Assembly: GCF_004745595.1 (NCBI RefSeq)
Contig: NZ_SRLH01000004.1
Coordinates: 1 to 64,000, forward strand
Direction of reading: 5' to 3'
DNA: 64,000 nt
Source: Flavobacterium humi
GTDB taxonomy: Bacteria; Bacteroidota; Bacteroidia; Flavobacteriales; Flavobacteriaceae
Shown: piece after piece, positions 8,599 to 18,121 of the stretch
Position numbering within the stretch: the stretch's first letter is position 1
Layout of the letters: each line of letters opens with the position of its first letter
Notes under the pieces: generated by a model
Told to the model about the DNA's origin: nothing
The model's database searches: none
The model's input: only the letters and a program-made list of their open reading frames with translations
Made by a program: the position numbers and the translations under genes

Positions 8599-10509
8599 TT
8601 AGCCACCGGTTTGATACCGTTGCATATAAGCATTGGCCTTGTTGTCATTGCCCATGTTGTGGTAGGTAAGCGCCAGGTAATACAGCACCATCCTTTGGGA
8701 AGGATTCCGCTGGAGGGCCTGCTCAAAAGCCGGTATTGCCTCCTTGTAGTTCGAGCCTGCAGCCAAAGCGTTGCCATAATTCATCCAAAGCTCCGCATTG
8801 TCAGGATACGCTATTGTCCCTAACTTGAACATGGCAGCTGCTTCCCCAAATTGTTTGGCGGCAAAAAAAGAACCCCCAATCCTTCCGTGCGAATTCTCAT
8901 TATATTGGTTGTTTTGCAAGGCCTCTTTGTACAAGGCAACGGCATTGTCAATCTGTTTTAACTTGACATAGGTATCGGCAAGGTTCAGCCTGATCTGGTC
9001 GTCGTTTTTCTTGGCAAGCAATGCTTCCTTTAGCAAGCGGCCGGCAACATCATAGTTTTGCAGATGGTAATTGGCAATCCCCAGGTTGGATATAGCGTCC
9101 ATATTTTTGGGATCCAGTGTATGGGCCAGGCTTAAGGCTTCAAAAGCTCTGTTCAGGCTGTCGTTATTGTGGTTTAAGGAATGAGTCAGGAGCACGGTTC
9201 CGTAGTTGTATTGGGCCCGGGCGCTGTGAGGTACTTTTTTGGCATGGCTGGCAAAGAGCGTATCATTGCTTTTCCAGTCTGTGTTATTGCTGCGGGTTAT
9301 CATCCCGAAAACCAGTGCAATACCTAAAATTGCAACAGCTGCGGTGCCTGCCTTGCGGGTGTGCATGTCATGGGTCAATTCAAATCCCACATAACAAATG
9401 GCCAGGAATAATCCCAAGATAGGGACAAACATAAACCTGTCGGCCATAGTGGCACCAATAGGGAATAGGAGGTTGCTGGTCAGGAAAGAAGTGGCAAAGA
9501 AAAACAGGATCCCAAAACTGACAACCGGTTTTCTCTTAAAATAATAAATGGCAACAGCCAATAAAGCACATAAAACAACCAAAGCGGCCCAAAAGCCTGT
9601 ACTGGCAAAAGTAGCACATGGTATTTGCGGATAAGAATAATCATAAGACAAGCCCGCCGGATACAAAACGTGTAGCAAGCCCATCCCCAAAACGGTAATG
9701 GCTGTCATTTTTTGGCTGATCCAATCGCTGCAAGCCAAAAGGGAATTGTCTGCATAGGTGTATCCCACAACCGGGGAACCGCTGTTGATGACCAAAGTCC
9801 TGATCAATAACCAGAGGCCTGCGGTAAGGACCAAAGGCAATATGGCCTTAAAAGCATGGCTGGCGTTTTGCTTCCTGATCTGTACCAAAAGCAAAAACCA
9901 AACCGGTATAAAAGCAATAGCCCCTTCCTTGGAAAGCAAAGCCAGGAAAAAGAACACGCATCCCTGCCAGCTGTAACCGTCTTTTTTAATAAGCCAATTG
10001 GTGGAAAGGATGAAAAAAAGCAAAGCCAGTACTTCATCTAAACTTTTTATGTTGGCTACGACTTCCGTATGCAGCGGGTGCAAGGCAAACAACAGGGCAA
10101 TGCCAAAAGGCAACCATTTGTTGGTGCCTTCCAATACACGCTTCAGCATATTGTAAAGGGCCAAGACCGTAACGGTATACAAAGCAACCTGCACAAAATG
10201 GAAAAAGCCGGGTTTGTCCGGGAACAGCGTCCATTCAATGGCAAAAACAATCAGGGATAACGGCCGGTATAAACCACTGTTCAAATCCCAATAACCTCTC
10301 CAGTAAAAGGTCGTAAAGATATCCCCAAAACCTGCAAAACCGTTTTTAACAAATAGGTTTTTAGTAATTACCGCTTCGTCATCCAATACAAAACCATGGC
10401 CTATGGAGTTGCAATACACAAAAAAACAGCATACTAAAAGAACGTAAGGAAGATAGGTAGCATAGGATGCCTCCGGCTGCTGGTTGTTGTTTTTGGAATT
10501 GGTTTTCAT
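8599..10509 (-). CDS. TPR-containing GT-C-type membrane glycosyltransferase-like protein
   Basis: 636 residues. The first ~400 form a multi-pass membrane domain with a loop motif VLDDEAVI near residue 41, matching the acidic loop of GT-C transferases (TMTC/DUF1736 type). The last ~230 residues are five to six tetratricopeptide repeats (for example GTVLLTHSLN, YGNALAAGSNYKEAIPAFEQAL). Family members use lipid-linked sugars to glycosylate exported proteins. It is divergent from a GT2 gene of the polyprenyl-phosphate sugar synthase type at 10715, which could make its donor; this is inference. Confidence 0.8.
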   Translation of the reverse strand: MKTNSKNNNQQPEASYATYLPYVLLVCCFFVYCNSIGHGFVLDDEAVITKNLFVKNGFAGFGDIFTTFYWRGYWDLNSGLYRPLSLIVFAIEWTLFPDKPGFFHFVQVALYTVTVLALYNMLKRVLEGTNKWLPFGIALLFALHPLHTEVVANIKSLDEVLALLFFILSTNWLIKKDGYSWQGCVFFFLALLSKEGAIAFIPVWFLLLVQIRKQNASHAFKAILPLVLTAGLWLLIRTLVINSGSPVVGYTYADNSLLACSDWISQKMTAITVLGMGLLHVLYPAGLSYDYSYPQIPCATFASTGFWAALVVLCALLAVAIYYFKRKPVVSFGILFFFATSFLTSNLLFPIGATMADRFMFVPILGLFLAICYVGFELTHDMHTRKAGTAAVAILGIALVFGMITRSNNTDWKSNDTLFASHAKKVPHSARAQYNYGTVLLTHSLNHNNDSLNRAFEALSLAHTLDPKNMDAISNLGIANYHLQNYDVAGRLLKEALLAKKNDDQIRLNLADTYVKLKQIDNAVALYKEALQNNQYNENSHGRIGGSFFAAKQFGEAAAMFKLGTIAYPDNAELWMNYGNALAAGSNYKEAIPAFEQALQRNPSQRMVLYYLALTYHNMGNDNKANAYMQRYQTGG

Positions 10510-10714
10510 TGGCGTTGCATAAGGATTATTATTCTGATCGGGCCTGTTTTACTCGTTAACAGCTCAGTGGACTAAATTAAAGAAAAAAAACCGGGAGTGG
10601 GCAGGTCCTCTAAAATTTTGCACAGATATCCTTATATTCTTTTTTCAGTTCCTATAAAAAACCTGATATTTACAGCTTGAGACACTTTTACAACCTGTTA
10701 TTATCCAATCCGTA

Positions 10715-11431
10715 ATGAAAAAACTTTCCATAATTATCCCTGTTTTCAATGAAGCCGCGACCGTTCATTTAATCCTGGATAAAATAAAAGCAGCTGTCTT
10801 ATCGGGCGGTATGGCCAAAGAAATCATTATAATAGACGATTGTTCCACAGATGCCACGGCAGCAGCGATTGAAAATTACAGGCACCAAAACCCGGAGTTG
10901 GGGATGTCTTTTTTCAGGCATGAGAAAAACAAAGGAAAGGGAGCGGCCCTGCATACCGGGATAAGGCAGGCGACAGGCGACTACATCATTATCCAGGATG
11001 CGGACCTGGAATACGACCCTAATGAGTACAATATCCTTTTGCAGCCCGTATTGGATGGCTATGCCGATGTGGTTTACGGTTCCCGTTTTATGGGAGGGAA
11101 TGCGCACCGCGTGTTGTTTTTCTGGCACACAATAGGTAACAAGTTCCTCACTTTCCTCTCCAATATGTTCACCAACCTGAACCTGACCGATATGGAAACC
11201 TGTTATAAATTGTTTGATGCCAAGATGTTGCAATCATTGGTGCTGAAGGAAAAGCGTTTCGGTTTTGAGCCTGAAGTAACGGCCAAAATAGCCCGCATCA
11301 AAAGGATAAGGATATATGAAGTAGGTATTTCCTATTACGGAAGGACCTATCATGAAGGCAAGAAAATCAACTGGAAAGACGGATGCCACGCTATTTATTG
11401 CATCCTGAAATACGGTGCTTTGCGATTGTAG
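10715..11431 (+). CDS. Family 2 glycosyltransferase, polyprenyl-phosphate mannose/glucose synthase type
   Basis: 238 residues with the GT-A fold signature: [13 protein letters not shown] at the N-terminus, [10 protein letters not shown] near residue 40, QDADLEYDP near 95 (the DxD-type metal site), and a late KINWKDG block. It lacks C-terminal membrane segments, as in soluble DPM1-like enzymes. These transfer a sugar from a nucleotide donor to a polyprenyl phosphate on the cytoplasmic side. The neighbouring divergent GT-C/TPR gene is a plausible user of the product. Confidence 0.85.
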   Translation: MKKLSIIIPVFNEAATVHLILDKIKAAVLSGGMAKEIIIIDDCSTDATAAAIENYRHQNPELGMSFFRHEKNKGKGAALHTGIRQATGDYIIIQDADLEYDPNEYNILLQPVLDGYADVVYGSRFMGGNAHRVLFFWHTIGNKFLTFLSNMFTNLNLTDMETCYKLFDAKMLQSLVLKEKRFGFEPEVTAKIARIKRIRIYEVGISYYGRTYHEGKKINWKDGCHAIYCILKYGALRL

Positions 11432-11445
11432 TTTTAGTGCCCGTA

Positions 11446-12093
11446 TCAGATTTTATTCGGTTTGCTTACATATTTGTTGCCCTTTACAAAAAAACGCCAG
11501 GGCAAAAACGCATCTTCCTGGGCATAGGCAATACCAACGCGTGGCGTGGCTGCAATTTCTTCAGGGGCATAACGGATGTGGTGGTCTTCCAACCAGATTT
11601 CGTCTCCGGTCAAATCCTTTTTATTGAAAGAACGGTCAATTCCTAATGCTTTGGCTGCAGAACCGGGCCCGGATGAAATAGCGGCTTTGGTGGCAGGCAT
11701 ATTCCTGCGGAGTTCCATGATTTCCTTCCCGACCAACGGCTCAATGGCCCTTATCAGTATTGCGTGCGGCTCGTCCTGGACAGAACTCACAATATTAAAC
11801 AGGTGATGGATACCGTAACACAAATATACATACGAAACGCCTCCGGGGCTGTACATGATTTCCGTCCTGTCGGTACGCCGCCCGCCATAGGCATGGGAAG
11901 CTTTGTCCTGTATGCCAAAATACGCTTCGGTCTCGACAATGATGCCTGCTGTCACTTCGCCATCCAGTTCGGTAAACAGGACTTTCCCCAAAAGGTCTTT
12001 GGCTAAAAAAACAGCGTCTGGATTGAGGTAATAGGAGTAGGGTAGCTTCAAGGCAACAGAGATTGGTTTGTAGATGACGAGGCACTTCAGCAA
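11446..12093 (-). CDS. 3-methyladenine DNA glycosylase (AAG/MPG family)
   Basis: 215 residues, close to the usual ~200. Family motifs are LAKDLLGKVLFTEL, IVETEAYFG (catalytic Glu region), DKASHAYGG, RTEIMYSPGG and VYLCYGIHHLFNIV. It removes alkylated bases to begin base-excision repair. The stop lies 14 bp from the convergent GT2 gene. The first ~15 residues precede the usual family start and may be a small extension. Confidence 0.9.
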   Translation of the reverse strand: MLKCLVIYKPISVALKLPYSYYLNPDAVFLAKDLLGKVLFTELDGEVTAGIIVETEAYFGIQDKASHAYGGRRTDRTEIMYSPGGVSYVYLCYGIHHLFNIVSSVQDEPHAILIRAIEPLVGKEIMELRRNMPATKAAISSGPGSAAKALGIDRSFNKKDLTGDEIWLEDHHIRYAPEEIAATPRVGIAYAQEDAFLPWRFFVKGNKYVSKPNKI

Positions 12094-12147
12094 AATTACT
12101 CAAAAGCCTTTTGAATTTGTTAGTTATGATTAAAGGAAATAGTTTTA

Positions 12148-12744
12148 TTATTTAATCGATTTACTATTAATATCATTTATTATCTTTCCATAGCCTCCTA
12201 AAATTAGGCTACTGGCTGTTTTAGTAAAATGGACATCCTGATTGTCTTGAGGCAAATTTATTGATCCTACAGCTTTTTGAGAATAGATGATGGTTAACAA
12301 ATTTAAATCATATACTTCTACAACGATGGTACCTTCTTTCTGCTTATTCCCTGTATTAAATTTATGAGGGGTAGTGTCGAGACTGCCAAATTCATCTTTG
12401 ATAGTGGAAGCTTTAATATTAATGAAATAATCAAAACCCGTTCCTTTTTTTAAATTGCTTAAATCATTCTTGTTTGGATTAAGTGCAATATTTTTAGGTA
12501 GCAGTAATCCTTTAGTAGTGTGAACATAACTTAATCTGTCATTTAAATTTGAAGAGAAATCTTTTAATGCCAGCTCCGTTAATTTTTGTTTCACTTCATA
12601 GGGAGCCTGAATTTCATTAAGGAGCCACTTTCCATTTTTAAAATCCAAACCGGTGGTTTGTGCTTTATTGTCTAATATATAGGTTGGGAAACTACAGCTG
12701 GTCAAAAACAAGTATGTGATAAATGATGTAACAATTCTTTTCAT
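12148..12744 (-). CDS. Lipoprotein of unknown function
   Basis: 198 residues with a lipoprotein signal and lipobox LTSC at residues 14-17. The mature part resembles a small beta-rich, periplasmic, membrane-anchored protein and ends in a Gly/Asn-rich segment. No family recognised. It stands alone with AT-rich flanks. Confidence 0.7.
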   Translation of the reverse strand: MKRIVTSFITYLFLTSCSFPTYILDNKAQTTGLDFKNGKWLLNEIQAPYEVKQKLTELALKDFSSNLNDRLSYVHTTKGLLLPKNIALNPNKNDLSNLKKGTGFDYFINIKASTIKDEFGSLDTTPHKFNTGNKQKEGTIVVEVYDLNLLTIIYSQKAVGSINLPQDNQDVHFTKTASSLILGGYGKIINDINSKSIK

Positions 12745-12876
12745 TATAAATATTTAATTAAACAAGGGGTATGATTTTTCAGTAAACATAAGTTTAAATC
12801 TATATACTGTGCAAATTAGTAATGATTTTTAAAATAATTAAAAATTTAAGGAAAGCAGAAAATCACTTTATTAAGT

Positions 12877-13005
12877 TTAATTGAAAGCAACCCGGAATTT
12901 GGTAAGGGACAACTTGGTTTTGCTCTTGAATAATTTGGTAAAAGACTGCGGGTGCTCAAATCCCAGCCCATAAGCAACCTCAGTTAGTGGTTTGGAGCCA
13001 GTCAT
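12877..13005 (-). pseudogene. C-terminal fragment of an AraC-type regulator
   Basis: The minus strand encodes 42 residues that read as the last helix-turn-helix of an AraC protein: LTEVAYGLGFEHPQSFTKLF followed by KSKTKLSLTKFR and a stop. No upstream portion remains; the frame runs into the 21-bp tandem array next door. This is a decayed relative, not part of the intact AraC gene on the other strand. Confidence 0.75.
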
Positions 13006-13077
13006 ATCCTTTGTTTTAAAAGGAAACATTCCTTATTTTAAAAATAATGCCCTTTTGTTTAGAATAAACCTTCTCGA

Positions 13078-13300
13078 ACTTAAAACAAATGTTCACCAAC
13101 TTAAAACAAATGTTCGCCAACTTAAAACAAATGTTCACCAACTTAAAACAAATGTTCGCCAACTTAAAACAAATGTTCACCAACTTAAAATAAATGTTCG
13201 CCAACTTAAAACAAATGTTCGCCAACTTAAAACAAATGTTCGCCAACTTAAAACAAACCTTCACCAACTTAAAACAAACTTTCTCCAACTTAAAACAAAT
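13078..13300. repeat. 21-bp tandem array (about 11 units)
   Basis: Near-perfect units of consensus AACTTAAAACAAATGTTCRCC alternate A/G at one position; the last two units are degenerate. Because 21 is a multiple of three the array is open in several frames on both strands and produces artificial heptad peptides. It sits directly before the AraC gene and beside the broken AraC fragment. Confidence 0.9.
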
Positions 13301-13342
13301 GCATGTAAATATCAAGCATCCAACAAATTAAAAACCCTTTTG

Positions 13343-14230
13343 ATGATTTTTAATGGAAAAATGATGAAATTTACCATATATAACAAACCAATGCAAGAAG
13401 AAACTCACGACAAGCTGAAGATTAGGGTTAACTCCAATGAGAATCCTTACGCTGCTGCTGATATGGAACAAAAACAGCTTGAGCCCCGTAGGTTGGCTTC
13501 TTATTTCATTGTATTGATTGACAGTGGTTCCGTTACTTACCAATTGGACTTGCAAGATATTACCATTACTGCCGGGGACTTGCTTTTTGCGATGCCCAAC
13601 CAGATTTTTGTGCCACCTGCCCAAACGGGCCCTCTACAATATTATAAGGTTTTGTTTGATGAAAATACGCTGGCTTTGCTGCCGCAACGCTTTTCGTTTC
13701 TAGTCAATCCGTTACATTCGCAAACGATAACTTTAGAGAGCCCTGCAAGGGAACGGGTGAGGAAAGTTTTTGAGATTTTAAATCAGATACTTTATACTGA
13801 TAGCCATTCGACCGATTCGGAAATAACATTGGCCTACTTGAATTTGCTGTTGTCGGAATTGAACAATGCGTATTTTAAAAATGAACCGGTTGCTACTGTA
13901 AATACTAATTTATCAAAGTTTGTAGAATTCAAATTAATGGTGGAAACACATCTTACGGAACAACCGTCCATAAATGCAATTGCCGGGAAATTATCGTTAA
14001 CTTCCAATAGTTTGTACCGGCTCGTAAAAGAATATTCCGGCACATCGCCAAAGGATTTCCTCACTAACCGCCTGATGATGGAAGCCCAGCGGAAATTGCG
14101 TTATTCGAATCTTTCCGTAAAAGAACTAGCCTATGAATTAGGATTTAATGATCCGGATTATTTTTCAAGGCTTTTTAAAAAAAGTACCGGGAAAAGTGTC
14201 AGTGACTTTTTGAACAATCAGGATTTGTAG
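13343..14230 (+). CDS. AraC-family transcriptional regulator
   Basis: About 295 residues if started at ATG 13343 (13361 and 13364 are alternatives). A longer open frame extends back to 12992, but that part is only the 21-bp array and is unlikely to be protein. The N-terminal half is a cupin-like sensor (LDLQDITITAGDLLFAMPNQ). The C-terminal ~100 residues hold the double HTH (INAIAGKLSLTSNSLYRLVK and VKELAYELGFNDPDYFSRLF). It probably controls the reductase gene 78 bp downstream. Confidence 0.88.
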   Translation: MIFNGKMMKFTIYNKPMQEETHDKLKIRVNSNENPYAAADMEQKQLEPRRLASYFIVLIDSGSVTYQLDLQDITITAGDLLFAMPNQIFVPPAQTGPLQYYKVLFDENTLALLPQRFSFLVNPLHSQTITLESPARERVRKVFEILNQILYTDSHSTDSEITLAYLNLLLSELNNAYFKNEPVATVNTNLSKFVEFKLMVETHLTEQPSINAIAGKLSLTSNSLYRLVKEYSGTSPKDFLTNRLMMEAQRKLRYSNLSVKELAYELGFNDPDYFSRLFKKSTGKSVSDFLNNQDL

Positions 14231-14274
14231 GGGAAATAGAACGATTTGTCCATTCCTACCGTTTTTTGGTGTTT

Positions 14275-14282
14275 TACTTTTG
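14275..14282 (+). promoter_or_regulatory. Possible -7 promoter element of the SDR gene
   Basis: TACTTTTG matches the Bacteroidetes -7 consensus TAnnTTTG and lies 27 bp before the SDR start. No convincing -33 box at the usual spacing. Confidence 0.4.
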
Positions 14283-14308
14283 CTTCATGAATTTAAAACA
14301 GTAAAAAA

Positions 14309-15097
14309 ATGAATGGCGAAGTAATTACACACTCCGAAGGAAACACTGCTAAAGATCAGTGTAAAACAGCATTAGTAACAGGGGCAAATAAGAGCATTGG
14401 CTTTGAAGTGGCAAAGCAACTTGCGCAAAAAGGGCTGTATGTGTATCTCGGCAGCCGGAATCTGGAAAATGGGAGGGAAGCCGTTGCCAGATTAAAGGCA
14501 GAAGGGATACACAATGTGGAATGCATCTGGCTTGATGTAACAAATGATGCATCGGTACAGGAAGCCCGTGAAGCAATAGGCAGGAAAACAAAATCATTGG
14601 ATATCCTTATCAACAATGCAGGGATTTACGGCGGTTATCCGCAATCCGCATTTGATGTAACAGTGGAACAGTTCAAAGCAACCTATGATGCCAATGTGTA
14701 TGGCGTAGTACGAGTCACACAAGCGTTTATTGATTTGTTGAAAAAATCTCCTCAGCCGCGTATTGTAAATGTAAGTTCAAGCCAGGGCTCCATTACGTTG
14801 CACAGCGATCCTGCTTACAAATATTACGATTACAAAGGTATCGTTTATCTTTCTTCAAAAGCAGCCTTGAATATGTATACCGTTGTGTTGGCGTACGAAT
14901 TAAAGGATACTGATTTTAAAGTAAATGCAGTTTGCCCCGGCTATACCAAGACAGATTTTAACGGGCACCGCGGGACTGGAGCGGTAGAAGTAGCAGGAAA
15001 ACGCATTGTAAAATATGCTTTGACGGATAAAGACGGTCCGACAGGAAAATTTTTCAGCGAAGAAAACAATCCTGAAACAGGGGAGATCCCTTGGTAA
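14309..15097 (+). CDS. Short-chain dehydrogenase/reductase
   Basis: 262 residues, a classical SDR: cofactor motif VTGANKSIGFEVA near residue 24, NNAGIYGG near 106, catalytic Ser in VNVSSSQG and YLSSK (YxxxK) near 180, then CPGYTKTDF. It reduces or oxidises a small carbonyl/alcohol with NAD(P)H. The substrate is unknown. The AraC gene just upstream, same strand, suggests local control. Confidence 0.9.
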   Translation: MNGEVITHSEGNTAKDQCKTALVTGANKSIGFEVAKQLAQKGLYVYLGSRNLENGREAVARLKAEGIHNVECIWLDVTNDASVQEAREAIGRKTKSLDILINNAGIYGGYPQSAFDVTVEQFKATYDANVYGVVRVTQAFIDLLKKSPQPRIVNVSSSQGSITLHSDPAYKYYDYKGIVYLSSKAALNMYTVVLAYELKDTDFKVNAVCPGYTKTDFNGHRGTGAVEVAGKRIVKYALTDKDGPTGKFFSEENNPETGEIPW

Positions 15098-15146
15098 TAA
15101 AAAGGTATAAAAAAACCCGAAATTATTGATTTGGTTGACCGCTGAC

Positions 15147-15184
15147 GGACAAATTCCACAACATTTTATGGAAGATTTGAAGAG
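15147..15184. repeat. 38-bp direct repeat, copy 1
   Basis: GGACAAATTCCACAACATTT continues to AAGAG; it recurs at 16013-16050 with about six changes. The two copies flank the DUF1826-like gene. Each is preceded by a hairpin-like A-rich segment and a TGACC-type sequence, so the similarity extends some 35 bp further left in a degenerate form. Confidence 0.7.
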
Positions 15185-15243
15185 TAAAATAGGATTGCAT
15201 AATTTTGCAATGCATGAAGTAGCTAATTTTCTAATAGTATACT

Positions 15244-15942
15244 ATGAACAATTCATTTTCTGACAGCAACCAAATTGGAATGGTATCTACTTTCCCTGAG
15301 CTTGTACATACTGATTTTAAGGGAGGAATAAACGCGCTATGCTGGTATAGGAATTTGGATGGCAATTTTAACGAGATTGTAACCCAATTATGTCTAAAAG
15401 AAAATATAACGGAAGTTTACCCTGAAGATTTGATTGCACTTCAATTATCAGAAAAAGGCAATATGGCGCGGGACATAATCTTACATGATTTACAATTATT
15501 AACGGGTTTTGGGGCTTCGCCGTCTCTTAATTTATTGAAGTGTTATGAGCGTGATGAGGAATTTGATTTCATATCCACCGATGTATATTCGTTTCATGTT
15601 GACCGTTCTCCCATTGCAACAGACACTTTTTTATGTACCTATCACGGAGCGGCGAGTGATATTATACCTAACTCACAGGCAGAGCAAAAAATCCTCATTC
15701 CGGAAATCCGGGCAAAACTAAAAGAACTGCATACTGGGCCAGAAGAAGGATTCGAAAACTTTTTGAAGGAGAATTACTTTGATTTGCATTATCAGGCACA
15801 TGGGGATGCATCACCTGTTAATTTAGGTTTAGGACACATTTGGCGCCTGGCTGTAGACCATCCAAAACAACAAGTACTGCCTTGTATCCATAGAGCACCG
15901 ATAGAAAATGAAGGGGAATACCGATTGTTGTTGATTTGTTAG
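15244..15942 (+). CDS. DUF1826-like protein
   Basis: 232 residues, cytosolic. The segments FHVDRSPIATDTFLCTYHGA (residues about 119-138) and CIHRAPIENEGEYRLLLIC at the C-terminus match the layout of DUF1826 proteins, whose HVD...R pattern looks metal-binding and which in other bacteria sit with zinc-starvation genes. Function is unknown. The gene is framed by 38-bp direct repeats, which suggests it was inserted. Confidence 0.6.
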   Translation: MNNSFSDSNQIGMVSTFPELVHTDFKGGINALCWYRNLDGNFNEIVTQLCLKENITEVYPEDLIALQLSEKGNMARDIILHDLQLLTGFGASPSLNLLKCYERDEEFDFISTDVYSFHVDRSPIATDTFLCTYHGAASDIIPNSQAEQKILIPEIRAKLKELHTGPEEGFENFLKENYFDLHYQAHGDASPVNLGLGHIWRLAVDHPKQQVLPCIHRAPIENEGEYRLLLIC

Positions 15943-15963
15943 GGGGAATTAGAAAAAAAGCAT

Positions 15964-15998
15964 AAAAAAATCCCTAAATCATTGATTTAGGGATTTAA
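15964..15998 (-). terminator. Terminator hairpin, minus-strand direction
   Basis: AAATCCCTAAATCA / TGATTTAGGGATTT is a near-perfect 14-bp stem. The A7 on its left becomes a T run on the minus strand, so it best terminates the 16151-17692 gene. Confidence 0.7.
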
Positions 15999-16000
15999 GA

Positions 16001-16015
16001 GTGACCTCGACTGGA
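16001..16015. other. Putative att site: copy of the tRNA-Arg 3' end
   Basis: GTGACCTCGACTGGA is identical to 24834-24848, the 3' end of the tRNA-Arg gene plus one base. The flanking bases differ at once on both sides. A 15-bp duplication of a tRNA 3' end at the far edge of an AT-rich accessory region is the usual mark of a tRNA-integrated island. Confidence 0.65.
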
Positions 16016-16050
16016 CAAATTTCTATAAATTTTATGGAAGATTTGAAGAG
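16013..16050. repeat. 38-bp direct repeat, copy 2
   Basis: Partner of 15147-15184; GGACAAATTTCTATAAATTT continues to AAGAG. Its first three bases overlap the putative att site. Confidence 0.7.
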
Positions 16051-16150
16051 ATTGGCTTATATGTCTTTGGATGCCCTGTTGGGGATTTAACGTAAAAATT
16101 GTCCCGCTTTTACCAGAATTTGCACCCATTTTGCATTTTGATATACTTTT

Positions 16151-17692
16151 TTAATTATCGCAGAACGAACCAATTTGCTTTAAATGCCTTTCGGCCTGGT
16201 ATTTATTAAAGTTATCCCATTTTGGAGCGGTACTTGTTTTTTGTCCGTACATAGCATCCAGGCAAATGTTGTTGTCCTTGTATTTGTCATGTAAAACAGC
16301 CAAAATTTTAAAGAAAAATTCATCCAGCATGATGATGGCCTCAAATTCTGATTTTAGTGTACTATAATTAGAATCTGAAGGATTTAATAGCTGCAGTAAA
16401 TTTAAAAGCTCTTTCTTTTCTTCATCATTGATTTCAGTGGCATAACCCGTTTTTAAGGTTTTAAAGACCAGGTTATTCCAGGCTTTGCTGTCATGTCCCC
16501 ATGGCACATCAGGCAGGTTTAGGGAATGTTCGCAAATGAGAATAATAGAAAAAAGAACATCATTTAAATACTCCGCCGGGAATTCGTCAAAGCTTCTGAA
16601 TTCGAAACCGCTCTGGTACATTTTTTCCTGATTAAAATCAAGCCCCACCTCTGAAAGCATTTCATATTCCATGTCGGCTTCAATCTGATCGCGCCACCAG
16701 ATGTTTTCTTCTTTTGTAAATTTCAGTAGTTTTCTAAAATTGTCTACCTTATAGGTTAGGATTTTACCTTTTGGCATTGATTTGTTATAGGTCCCAACAC
16801 CTATGTAACGGGACATGGCATTTCGCATTGAACCCAAAGTAAATTTTTTGTCTAAACTGTATTTATCACTGATCACGCCCATAATATCAGGACTTCCGAG
16901 CGTGGATATGAAAAAAGGCTCAAACCACTGTAATAGGTAAATAGCGTTAGCATGTGTTTTTTCAAAATCATTGTAATCCACAATTCTGCTGTCTTCTGTC
17001 AATGACGGTAAGGTGATATGAAAATGGTAGGTTCCGTTATTGAACAAAACCAGGTTTTCCTGATTGGTCATAAACATATTAAGGCCGTTGTTGTAATCCG
17101 GAAAATTTAATTTTCCGTTTAACACAGACGATTCGTTGATTTTATCCAAAAACAGTTTTTTGGTTGCTTTCAATTCTTTGCAGGAATCAGTAATTGTCCT
17201 GTTTTCAAAATATTTGGTTACAAATTCAATGGAATCACCATCAAAATGCACAGATCCCATCGTTTTGTTTCTTTGGGTAATCATACTCTGAATGTTGTAT
17301 GGCTGATCTTCAAGGAAAAGTTCCATGATCGATTTGCCGAGATATTCCGGATTTTCAATCGGTTCTGAGACCGCCTCACCGGCTTCCGTACCAATTAATG
17401 TTTTTACTGGCGATAATGTCTTGTGCTGATAATTGATATCGAGCTTTTCCAGCGAATGACTGTTCATCATTCGGCTTACTTTATAGTTTTTAGTCAGGTT
17501 AAAAGCTTTTTTGAGCATAGGAGCCAGGCTTTCAGGTTTATAGCATTTCCTGTAATCAATACTATATTTCTCAAAGCCAATTTTTTCTTGTATAAATTCA
17601 CCAGAAACTATTAGGGGTTCTTCAAACTGCATGTAGGTTTCGTTTTCCAATCCTATTCCCCAATAGTATTTTTTTGTCTGATTGTCTTTCAT
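16151..17692 (-). CDS. Amidoligase-like (COOH-NH2 ligase fold) protein, predicted
   Basis: 513 residues, cytosolic. Motifs in order agree with the glutamine-synthetase-like amidoligase pattern: YWGIGLENET at residues 10-19 (GxxxExE), SIEFVTKYFENRTI at 154-167 (the ExxT step), GTYHFHITLP at 220-229 (GxHxH), a following His-rich helix THANAIYLLQWFEPF at 246-260 and Arg-containing GSMRNAMSRY near 287. Such enzymes use ATP to join a carboxylate and an amine, often on peptides. The call rests on motif reading, not a search. The gene lies 429 bp downstream of a papain-like peptidase gene on the same strand; amidoligases are often found with peptidases. Confidence 0.5.
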   Translation of the reverse strand: MKDNQTKKYYWGIGLENETYMQFEEPLIVSGEFIQEKIGFEKYSIDYRKCYKPESLAPMLKKAFNLTKNYKVSRMMNSHSLEKLDINYQHKTLSPVKTLIGTEAGEAVSEPIENPEYLGKSIMELFLEDQPYNIQSMITQRNKTMGSVHFDGDSIEFVTKYFENRTITDSCKELKATKKLFLDKINESSVLNGKLNFPDYNNGLNMFMTNQENLVLFNNGTYHFHITLPSLTEDSRIVDYNDFEKTHANAIYLLQWFEPFFISTLGSPDIMGVISDKYSLDKKFTLGSMRNAMSRYIGVGTYNKSMPKGKILTYKVDNFRKLLKFTKEENIWWRDQIEADMEYEMLSEVGLDFNQEKMYQSGFEFRSFDEFPAEYLNDVLFSIILICEHSLNLPDVPWGHDSKAWNNLVFKTLKTGYATEINDEEKKELLNLLQLLNPSDSNYSTLKSEFEAIIMLDEFFFKILAVLHDKYKDNNICLDAMYGQKTSTAPKWDNFNKYQAERHLKQIGSFCDN

Positions 17693-18121
17693 TTATACTT
17701 ATTTTCTTTTTTAAGGTTAATTATAATTTTTAAAGCATTATTTCATCTGAAGACACAAATTCGGCGTGTTACCATTAGTGACAGGAAACCTATAATGGAT
17801 TAAGCACATTCTTGCCTCCAGCATAAAAGTTTTTGTTTACTTTTAAAAATAATAGGAATTTGTATTTTAGATATTTCGCACTTTTTATCGAAGGAAAGAT
17901 CAAATACGGAGTAAAATTTTATAATGGTGTTATAAAATTACCAGTGTTATTAATCGCTTTTGTATCAATAATTTAAGCAAAGGAACGGCTAAATCACAAT
18001 TTTTGCTGTTCTTATTTTTTCTAAGCTGTAAAAGTAGTTTTTTATTATCGTATTTCCAAGTGGTTATCTCGTTGATAATCAATATTTTTTTGAATGTTTA
18101 ACGATAGGGCGAATTGCGTTT

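Noticed and set aside
12992..13342. N-terminal extension of the AraC gene and the opposite-strand frame, both made of heptad repeats
   Set aside because: They consist only of the 21-bp array, which stays open in several frames on both strands; the AraC family start fits at 13343-13364.
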